The position numbers and the translations under genes are program-made. The notes under the pieces are model-generated. The model was not told the DNA's origin. It worked only from the letters and a program-made list of their open reading frames with translations, and did not search any database. Shown piece by piece: positions 55,367 to 64,000 of a stretch of DNA of 64,000 bases. This DNA is from Urechis unicinctus (lineage: Eukaryota; Annelida; Polychaeta; Xenopneusta; Urechidae), in assembly GCA_034190875.2 (NCBI GenBank), contig CM067343.1, positions 42,174,109 through 42,238,108 on the forward strand. The letters run 5' to 3'. Every line of letters begins with the position of its first letter. The first letter of the stretch is position 1.

Positions 55367-58300
55367 GGCAAAAAGTTGAGTCAGCTAAGTAGAGTAGCTA
55401 AAGTAGAGTCGCTCATTGTCTTCAATGGTCGGATCGATCGACGGATGAATGTGAATTAGCTAATCCGCGCGTAATTATGTCTGTCATGCGTGTCACTAAT
55501 GGAAGGATAAAAAAGTTTCTTAAAAAGTGATGCGCGTTGGCGGGAAACACCCTTGACGCACTGCGCGTATTTTTCGCGCCCAGTGCGCCCGCGTCTGCGC
55601 CGCAACGAGTTGGTTTCGAAGTAATTTGTGCGCACATAGCGACGAATTATTTCAGAAAGGTTCAGAAAGAAAATATACTTCCACTTGGTCTCTGGCCTGC
55701 GCTACGCAAGATCAAGATGAAATCTTAAGGATTTGTCTATGATTTTCTATCTGTTCATAGTACATATATCACTGCACCATATTACCAAAACTCATCGGTT
55801 AATTTTTTTTTTATGGAGGTTTGAATATTGTTATACACCACACCCAGGGAATACAACCAAAAACCCATTGTGGCTTCCCATCGACTACACGGACCTATGA
55901 TTTGTTAATTTCTGTTCATAGTACATATATCACTTAGATAATATCACTGCACTATACTACCAAGTTTAGTTCAAAACTCAGTGGTCAAATTTTTTTATGG
56001 AGGTTTGACGCATGAACTTTTCTGTAGAACCATATTATCAAAAACGCATAATTCCCATTAGCTTAACATGTGGATCCTTAATCCGCCTTACTCAGAAATT
56101 TACACCAGTGACCCATACTTTTTCCATTTTATATTTCGTAAGCTTTATATACGAGCTTACTCTCCGCAAAAAATCGTGAAAATCTATAAACGAATTTAGA
56201 ACTGTCGCAATTGTCTTTAAATAGGGTTCACGTGGCGCGGAATTACGGTCGGTCTTGCCTATGTTCTAACCGGCTTATGTTGTGCAATCTCGCCGCCATA
56301 TTGGAATTAAGTCGGAAAAGTGAATCGCCTCGCACATTTTAGGCAATTATTCATATAAACAAGTTGTGTCGATTCCTGAGGATCCAAGGCGATGCATAAT
56401 ACTGATTGCTTATTAAATTAGACTTGTTAAATAAAGTTGACATCGTGAAGGTAAGGTTTTATCATACAATTGTAATATGTATGTCTGTACATGTATAGGT
56501 ATATCAATTAATCCTATCTGTGTCATGACCTATTAAAGTAGCTTTATCCTGCGTTTTGTAACCTGTCCTAGATACATCATAGTTATGTATCTCACTTATT
56601 GTATCAACATCATACGTATACCTTTAGCTGCCAAACAGTCATAACGTTACTATACTTGTTATCATTATCTGCCTCATTGTAATACTGGTAATTGATTTGT
56701 AGTGTACCTGCATTCGGGGATTTGGTATCCTATTATGTAATACCGAATATTGTACGTATGTGATTTTGAACACAATTTGGTACTTGAGAATTATTTCTAA
56801 AATAAAATTAACTCAAACATTGCTGTTCCTCCACTCCTTCACAAAATATGGATCTGCATGATATATTGTTAAAGGCATATGATTTGGCCGATAGAAACTC
56901 AATTATTAGCAGCATGTAGGATAAACACCATCATGAAGTTTACAGATGAGGAATATTCTTATGACCACTGTCCACATTGCTATGGAAGTATTTGCAATAA
57001 AGCATAATAAATTTCAATACAACATGATCGGTGACCGTGATTTGGTGAACAATCCATTCCCTTTCTGGTCAACCTTAAGTATGCTAAAATGATAATGTTC
57101 ATTACATATGTAATGATGCTCGTTTCCATCTGTAAAGCCTTAAATAATAACTTAACATCCAATTAAAACAAGAACAAAAGTTTTCAAAAACTCGAACAGA
57201 ACAGGCCAACAAAAGTATGAAAACTTGCTGTTGTGGTGTTTTGGGGGGCATTCTGTTTAATATCAATATCGCTTTGTTATTCTATATGAGAAGAACATTC
57301 ATTTTTAAACACAACTGAACACGTATATGAAAACTCTCAATCAGACCCGAGTGGACAACAAGCGAGATTTGAAATAATCATGGTACAGCGTACTTCGATT
57401 GGAGTACGCAAATAACGGTTGTGCAAATGGATTGACATGGGGTGTGATGTTATCATCCATAAGTCACAAATATGCCATACAATTTTCACGAAACTATATT
57501 TCATATAATCTAGACAAACTATGTTCCGCAAAAAGTAAGTTTTTAACTTTGCCAAACTGATACAAAATGATTCTTGCCTCATTAATCTTCAGGAAAGTCA
57601 CGCGATAGCCGCCGAACTCAAGTTTAAAAACGAATATGAAAGCCTTCTCGTGCACGTGCACCGCTAAACATGGTCCCAAATCGAGGCTTTGACAACTAAG
57701 GGGGTTTCCACGATTTTACCCAACCAAATCTCAGTAAATGATGTCACAACTTGCAAAACAGTTGAGAAAATTAATGTTTATGTATGCATACTTCAAACCA
57801 AGTACGCCATACTAGGAACGAGGTACGTACCTCGATCGAGGTTTGACCTGTTAACCAGCGGTATATGCAGAGACGTGGCTGAGCGCTCCAGCTAAGCTCC
57901 GCCTGCAGCACCGAACAACGCACTAGGCCGAGCGAGCATGTTGTGTATTAAACCGGGAATGCTACCCGACCCGTCTTCCGTGCTCGCCAATAACTTGGCC
58001 ATGCCGCAGTCTAGTAATTCGCTTTCTTCTGCATGCATCTTCATGGACATCTGCTACGACTTCATGAACGAATATCTCGACCACGTCAGTTTCCGGGGAG
58101 GAAAATATCGTCTTCCTCTTTGCTCTCCAAATCTTTGGTGATATTGGAAGTCTATAACTACTTTGTGAAGAACTGATGCTTCTCACAATCAGCACTAGAT
58201 TGTATAACGGCTGCGATTACCTGCGACAGGTAAAGGCACGACGTCCGATGGTACGATACCTGCTAATGGACGCAAGTGGTGGTGCGACATCCAGCCGCAA

Positions 58301-59371
58301 ATAGTAGGAGGTATGGCGATTGGCTACCATAAATGGCAGACAGTCGCACCTCAGTCTGCTACAAATGGCAGACAAGCGAGCCATAAATGGCAGGTGGTGG
58401 TGCGTTTGGCTGCGAATTGGGGCACGACATGCGCGCTAATACCCACGACTAATGGAAACCTGTTCGTACTTGTGTGACCACAGCACACAACTTGTGGTCA
58501 TTTCCTGTGACTTGGCTGCGATTGCACAACTCGTGCGACTTCTCCGTCCACAGCCAATCGCATACCCCAGTTTGACCGAGGCATTAGCAAATCGTAAATC
58601 TGGAGAGTTGTTTAGAGCAGCTATTCATCATAACGTTAGTAGCGAAGGCTGATCATTGACGGACATCATAACGCAGATAACCCTGGAACGAGGATATGGA
58701 TTAAGTTGTAATATCTCGGAGGTTAAATAATGTTTTTTACTCATATTCACCCCTACATCTTGGAAATAACAGGTCACTCTAATGGACTATATGTGTCTAC
58801 TTTATTCTGACGAAAGAAGTTCGTTTTAATAGCCGTGGTCACCCGAGCCTTTGTAATACCATCCTAGGTTTCGCGATAGTGTCGAGCCGGTTTACGATAA
58901 TGCGATCGGTGATGGTTTAGGTCTGAACAGCCCAGACTTGAAATTCAATCCGTTATATGGTTGTGTTGGTGCTTTGCATCACTGACCGCCCAGGTTCCTC
59001 TCGAATTGATCAACCAACAAATATCGCCCCTCAGTCAAGTTCTACTGCAGGTGAAATATCAGTCAAGACTGGGCCCAGCCCCAGTTACACCCCCAAGGGT
59101 CATCCTAAGGATTAGGCTCACGTACAGCAGAGGAAAGCTGCCAGTGACATTGACAACAAGTGGGATTCGTTTTCCCAACATATGAATCCAATGAAGTGGT
59201 TTGGAATGTCGAATGATAATATCCTTTATTTACCCTATACAGACCTCAACATTACAAGAATCAAACTCTCAGTATTTTCGTCGGAACATTAAAGTCCTTT
59301 GATTTATTCTCATATGATACTAAAACATTGATAATTTTTCAGTACTTGATAGATTATAGCATCTTCCCACC
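55367..59371. other. long noncoding stretch
   Basis: No gene could be supported. A splice-donor-like AAG|GTAAGG lies at 56,450 behind GCCGCCATATTGG (56,290), possibly a noncoding first exon. Two related ~100-bp blocks at 55,740-55,830 and 55,915-56,010 (TTCTGTTCATAGTACATATATCACT, TTTTTTTATGGAGGTTTGA) form a local direct repeat. At 58,310-58,410, short repeats of CATAAATGGCAGACAG-like sequence are seen. Confidence 0.35.
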
Positions 59372-59767
59372 ATGATGGTTATTCCCTATTTAATATGTGT
59401 ATGCTCACCTTGGTACAACATTACAGACTCTGAAGATCCTCGAGTTGACAGCATGGAGTGGCTGCCTCCACCACTGGTTCGCCTAGTGCGATACAATCTA
59501 GATGAACCAGAGACCCTCGCAAATAATAACCCAGCTCAGCCCAGCAACACCCAGACACGAACACTGAGCACCTCAGTTAAGAGTTCTTTAAGCCTGGACC
59601 ATAGTATAGCCAATCGCCCGAGTGATAGCAAGAATGACTTCATGACATCCACCATACAATTTGACAATACAGGCCAAAATAGTGAGATAACTCCCGGGGG
59701 ACAGGGAGTGAGGGAAGGAGGAGGAATCGATAGTCATGACACCGTACTTGTAGGCCAAGCATTGTAA
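59372..59767 (+). CDS. unrecognised ORF, 131 aa
   Basis: Starts MMVIPYLICVCSPWYNI and is Ser/Thr/Asn-rich. The upstream border (TTTTTCAG at about 59,341) and a downstream GTAAGT (59,765) suggest an internal exon, so the ATG need not be the true start. It has real protein-like composition (LVRLVRYNLDEPETLANNN) but I recognise no family. Confidence 0.3.
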   Translation: MMVIPYLICVCSPWYNITDSEDPRVDSMEWLPPPLVRLVRYNLDEPETLANNNPAQPSNTQTRTLSTSVKSSLSLDHSIANRPSDSKNDFMTSTIQFDNTGQNSEITPGGQGVREGGGIDSHDTVLVGQAL

Positions 59768-59989
59768 GTATCGGAACGGGGATCATCACTTAAGGATGGA
59801 CAAACAGGTAGAAGAGGGGGCAAAATACAAACAAAACGTGGGCGGTATGATATTCCTTTGATGCAAAGAAAACGCGGTTGATGGGATTTACCAGTAAAAG
59901 TGAAAGGAAATCATTCCATGGAATGAAGACGGTAGGAAATAGTGAAACGACGACCAGACATAAAAGAAACGAAATGAGCAAAGAAAAAG

Positions 59990-60500
59990 TGGAAAGAGAC
60001 TAAGAACCGTGGAGGAAAGAGAATGAGAAAAAGTGGAAAGACTAAGAACCGTGGAGGAAAGAGAATGAGAAAAAAGTGGAAAGACTAGGAACCGTGGAGG
60101 AAAGAGAATAGAAAAAGTGGAAAGACTAAGAACCGCAGAGGAAAGAGAATGAGAAAAAGTGGAAAGAATAAGAGCCGTGAGAAAAGAGAATGAGAAAAAG
60201 TGGAAAGAATAAGAACCATGGCAGAAAAGGGAATGAGAAAAAGTGGAAAGGCAAGAGTAAAAGGGATGAAAAAATGTAGAACAAACGAGAAACAGGAAGG
60301 AAAGGGGTTGAGAAAAAGTGGAAAGAATATGAAGCATGGAGGAAAAGGAATGAGAAAAAGTGGAAAGCACAAGAAGCGTGTAGGAAATAATAAAAGGCCA
60401 AGGAAGCATGGGATGAGGAAAAGCCCAAGGAAAGAAAGGCTTGGAAAAAAGGGACGTGGAAAGGTGAAAAGAAGTCAAGACATGCCAGGAATAGAGAAAA
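59990..60500. repeat. 42-bp minisatellite, purine-rich
   Basis: Units close to AGAGAATGAGAAAAAGTGGAAAGACTAAGAACCGTGG repeat about a dozen times and diverge toward the right. The period is a multiple of three, so long frames stay open on both strands (for example 59888-60634 minus, Phe/Ser-rich). I regard these as by-products. Confidence 0.85.
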
Positions 60501-60950
60501 CGGAAATGACAAAAAGGTGAAGCACGCGAATAAAAGGGCTGGAAAAAGAGGAAAGACAACCCGTCAAAGGAGATCGATTGCAGAAAGTGTCGACCAAATG
60601 CATTCTCATTCCCAACATGATTCCGATGATGCAATATGCGTGGCTGCTCTAGATGTATTAATACCTTCTACAAATATTTCTTCGGTCATACCATATATAT
60701 ATATATAATATTATGGTCTGTTTCAGATAGCGGGTTCCTTTGTTGATACTGGGTCTTGTGTCATGTGTTGTCATCACACTTTTTATCTGCACCACTCTTA
60801 TCTCCATCATCTGGTATATGTGGCTCTATTAAAACCATGAAACACTATCATGATATATTCGTAGATTAATCATGCTTATTGGTTATTGTGCTTTGCTGTG
60901 TGTCCTATGGGGTATATAATGAACGCGCTGAGAAGTACTATACCAACATA

Positions 60951-61820
60951 ACCCAATGAGGCCGAGACAGGGTACATACTTGAGGTAGACATGGAATACC
61001 CGCAGGAACTACAATGAGTACCTTCTGGCCCTGAAAGGATGGCAGTACAAAAGGAATGGTTGTAAGGCTACCCAAACAGCAGAAAGGTTGGTGCCTAACC
61101 TGCACAACAAAGAGAAGTACGTCATCTATTACAGGAACCTGAAGCTCTACCTGGTGCTGGGGATACAGCTTACTAAGGTGGACCGGGCACTCTTCATCAG
61201 CCCGAGCCACTGGATGAAGGCCTACATTACAATGAGCGCTAAACTGGGCAAGCTTGCTACCAGCGACTTTAAGAAGGACCTGATGAACAATTGGGTATTC
61301 GGCAAGACAATGGAAATCTGTAGGAATCAGGTCAATGTCAAGCTTGTGCAGGGTGCAGAATAGGATAAAATCTGCAGGCTCGTGGCCAGTCCAGTCTACA
61401 GGCGGCACATAGTGTTTGACCATTATACGTCGAAATATTTGACCTCTCCAAGCAATTGTTATATGACTACTACAACACCATGAAAAGGTTTGATGAGGGC
61501 CCGCAGATGCTCTACACAGACACAGACGCCTTACTGAGTGCATCAAAGACGTGTAGCGGACATACAGCAGGACCACCACTTTGACACCAGCAACTACCCA
61601 GAGGGCCATGCCCTGCACTGCAGCAAAAATAAGAAGGTCCTTGGAAAGATGAAGGACGAATGTGCTGGGGTGCTAAAAGAGGCTGTGACCAAAGATGTAA
61701 TCCATTCTGCTCTCAGACGAGGAAGAAATTAAGAAAGCTGAGGGTGTGAAAAAGGCTGTGGTGAAAAAGCGACTACGACGCAAACCATACATGGAGGCCC
61801 TCTTTGATAAAAAAACCAGT
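60951..61820 (+). pseudogene. Polinton DNA polymerase B, C-terminal part (copy 3)
   Basis: Homology starts abruptly at AETGYILEVDMEYP, which in the large Polinton lies just after motif A. It runs through LVPNLHNKEKYV, the motif B region (MNNWVFGKTMEI), motif C in broken form (LYTDTDAL near 61,510) and the C-terminal [16 protein letters not shown] to about 61,820. Several stops and frameshifts are present. It faces the integrase of the same copy, whereas polymerase and integrase are co-oriented in the 36-51 kb element. Confidence 0.85.
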
Positions 61821-61920
61821 TTAGGCATGGTATGAATACCAACAATTTGCCCCTGTCGCCGATAGAATAAAAGAAATTAATAGATACAAACACTCTAGTC
61901 TATGGTCATAAGGGAGTTCT

Positions 61921-62600
61921 TTAGTGAGTGAGAATACCATCTGGCAGCAGCTGGGTGTCGGATGGCACCACAAGAAGCTCTTCCCTGGCAAGGCCATGGA
62001 GTAGCCCATCCAATAAATAGCAGACAACAGGCTTATCAGGCTTAGTGACAGAGCGTCCAAGCCAGTAGACCTTGAGTGACCACACAGGGTCAGTGGCACA
62101 AAGGCGATGGTCCTGCTCCAGCTCCCCAAGCTGGTAGAGGTAAGGAACGCCAAAACCAGAGCGAACAATTGGCTCTTTTAATCCGACCAAGCGCCCTGGG
62201 ACCAGGAAGATGGCTTTTGTGTAACTTGTTTTGCCTTTATAGTACCTTCCAGTCAAGTGGGTCAGCAGCTGAGAAACCCACTCGGTTGATCGTTCCCCAG
62301 ATGAAAGTTTTAACTCCACGGCATACTGGTGTCTAAAGAGACACTCAGCAAGAGTGCTGTTAAAGCATTTCACAATAGCTTGGCATGTAGTTGGCTTACT
62401 GCGCCCATGAACTCCGTCTGTGGTCAACCTGAAGCAAATACAGGGGTCCTCACTTGTATATCCTTTCAAGTGCTCCTGCAACCTACGGTCAATGGCTCTG
62501 TAGCTTTGTATACTGAGGCTACGTCCCACTTTTGTGAGGGAATACTTGTCTGTTGTTTCTAACTATTATGCGTAAGAAACAAGACATCGGCTTGGTGAAA
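61921..62600 (-). pseudogene. Polinton integrase fragment (copy 3)
   Basis: The frame retains STEWVSQLL, VPYLYQLGELEQDHR, DPVWSLKVYWL and LAREELLVVPSDTQLLPDG, aligning with the C-terminal two thirds of the integrase at 41.16-42.0 kb. Of the core, LYRHQYAVE-type sequence survives but the stretches holding the catalytic acids are shortened and frame-broken (62,340-62,600), so it is inactive. Confidence 0.82.
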
Positions 62601-62639
62601 CTCATTAGGCCTAGACACGTCACATTGCAGGTAGATCTG

Positions 62640-63800
62640 CCTCAGAAACCCTCAGTAATGCCCTTCCGATAGCCATTGGGACTATAATAGATTGTTTGTA
62701 TTCACGAGCACGGATCTCCAAATGATATGTGAAAAATCATAGGGCCCAACTGCTGACCTAATGCAGAGTTTGTTTGCAACCTACTTGACAAGCTTGTAGT
62801 CCACCAGGCCGGTCGCAGCCATGCCCAGGATAATGAACATCACCTAACATACTTTTGGTCAACTGAGGGCACTGCTGCTCGATTGTGGCATCAAGGCGTT
62901 CCACGTCCAATTGGGTGCTTCCTAACTTGGAGGATAAGAAGTTGCTCCCAGAGAATGCCAGGCCGTTGACAAGGGCACCTCCAACAAGTATTGCCTAGGA
63001 CTTCTTCAGCAACAGCCACGGCCAGGTCGCGTGGCATGAACTCAAGCTTCCGATTTGCCCACCTAGAGCCATCTTGTCAAGCTTGGTGCACCATGTTACA
63101 GCGCGTTGACGAACATTTTCCCACCAGTACTGTCATGATTAACTCATGCCATGTGGAACGGATCCTTTAATTGTTCTTTACCGACTTGGCTTGGTTGTCT
63201 TTTTTGGCCGTCGTCTAAAAAGGGAACAACAGTGTCAGGAACAACAGCTACAGGAACGACTCTGTGTTTGCTATACCACCATACTAGTACAAATAATCCG
63301 ACGCAACTGGCAATCCAGGGTGCCTATGTTGCTGTGGGAAGAGGTGGAGAAGGAGGCATTTCCACGATCGCTGTTTCAGTGGGATAAAGCTTTTCGACGA
63401 CGGCGATTTCCTCGTCTTTAGCGGAGGTATGAGTGGCCTCCCGGAGCTCACTCAGAAACTTATCATGTCTGGCCTCTTAAGGTGCAGCGTTTTTCCACGC
63501 CGCAGCAACCTTTTTGGGGGGTTGGGGGATTGTAGATTCACTAGCTACCTCTGCTGATATCTGTTGATTCGTTGCCTCTGCTGACATCATTGCTCAAACC
63601 TGTTTATCCAAATTGACAGTGCTGGGCTGTTGTTAAGCTGGGCTAAGTAGAAGCCATAGCGGTGATACAGTTCACCGCAGTGCTTAGAGAGTGACCAACA
63701 AACGGGTGCAACTAGCATTGGCTGAGTACAGCTGTAGAACTGCCTGACCAAGAGTGCGCACATAGCTGAGCCTCGCCTCTTACATACAACTTATTATCCT
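62640..63800 (-). pseudogene. decayed Polinton small-protein cluster (copy 3)
   Basis: In the same order as 42.0-43.65 kb, broken frames show these relatives. The hydrophobic/coiled protein is at about 62,840-63,000 (ALVNGLAFSGSNFL). The 79-aa protein is at about 63,000-63,140 (MPRDLAVAVAEEVL). The basic membrane protein is at about 63,160-63,590, with its membrane span. The 148-aa protein is at about 63,590-63,800 (PFVGHSLSTA). None is intact. The conserved order confirms descent from a Polinton of the same broad family. Confidence 0.7.
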
Positions 63801-63859
63801 CAGGCCTATTATTCCCAGTTGTCATGACGCCCGAGATAGGCGCAGAGGCCTGCTAGAGC

Positions 63860-63991
63860 CTTTCAGTGGCTGGAAAGATTATCAGCCGCAAGCTGCTGAT
63901 TAAAGCCAAGAAGCACAATGATGTCAGACTCCTGGCCGACAGCAAGCTGGACACAATTACCAGCCATATATCCGACGTGATTTCTGATTGA
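63860..63991 (+). pseudogene. tail of the conserved Polinton membrane protein (copy 3)
   Basis: The frame LSVAGKIISRKLLIKAKKH, then LLADSKLDTI, ending TGA at 63,991, matches the C-terminal half of the protein at 49.68-50.2 kb. It directly follows the remnant of the 148-aa gene, so about 6 kb (ATPase, capsid, fiber region) are missing between. The element continues to or past the window end. Confidence 0.7.
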
Positions 63992-64000
63992 CAGATCTCT

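Noticed and set aside
59888-60634. 248-codon minus-strand frame rich in Phe, Ser and Leu
   Set aside because: Produced by the 42-bp purine-rich minisatellite, whose period is a multiple of three.

Overview
This window looks like nuclear DNA of a marine invertebrate, most likely a lophotrochozoan such as a mollusc. The support is one split host gene for a sigma-class glutathione S-transferase with GT-AG introns, fragments of other host-type genes (carbohydrate sulfotransferase, SWIM/YqaJ protein, P2X7-C-like Cys-rich protein, RecQ-like helicase), long AT-rich noncoding stretches, and mobile elements typical of such genomes: BEL/Pao, Ty3/gypsy, pogo, a LINE and Polinton/Maverick. The species assignment is inference only.

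Layout. 0-14 kb: host-gene fragments and old transposon debris. These are a sulfotransferase-like pseudogene (2.4-3.2 kb), a pogo transposase relic (4.7-5.3 kb), a SWIM/YqaJ gene interrupted by a gypsy fragment (6.7-8.3 kb), a Polinton DNA-polymerase fragment carrying a probable solo LTR (10.0-11.7 kb), and a P2X7-C-like gene (12.5-13.1 kb). 14.03-20.34 kb: a complete BEL/Pao retrotransposon with LTRs, TG...CA ends and the target duplication CCTCA. 21.6-27.0 kb: the five-exon GST gene on the minus strand. 28.2-31 kb: a ~181-bp tandem array between inverted repeats.

31.8-36.4 kb: a decayed second element. It encodes a polymerase-palm-like region, a superfamily 1 helicase and a possible HNH tail, then a 17-bp minisatellite and a small helix-turn-helix gene. 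36,437-51,364: an almost complete 14.9-kb Polinton/Maverick bounded by ~185-bp terminal inverted repeats and GCTAC(A) duplications. It carries protein-primed DNA polymerase B, a zinc protein, retroviral-type integrase, packaging ATPase, major capsid protein, several small membrane proteins, a fiber-like protein and a YqaJ nuclease. 51.8-53.0 kb is a LINE fragment and 54.1-55.4 kb a RecQ-like helicase fragment. 59.99-60.5 kb is a 42-bp minisatellite. 60.95 kb to the end is a rearranged, internally deleted Polinton.

How the parts work together. In the Polinton, integrase would insert the element, polymerase B would copy it from protein-primed ends at the inverted repeats, and ATPase, capsid and fiber-like proteins form a virion module. 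Nearly every one of its larger genes is broken by a frameshift, an in-frame stop or a deletion, so this copy should be defective as sequenced. Frameshifts are also common in the BEL element, whose LTRs are identical where both are present, so some breaks may be uncorrected sequencing errors.

The most striking observations are: the polymerase-helicase-HNH element next to the Polinton; the polymerase fragment at 10-11.7 kb stopping at almost the same codon where the one at 60.95 kb begins, in the same orientation; and a Polinton integrase whose N-terminal part sits behind a second conserved Polinton protein.
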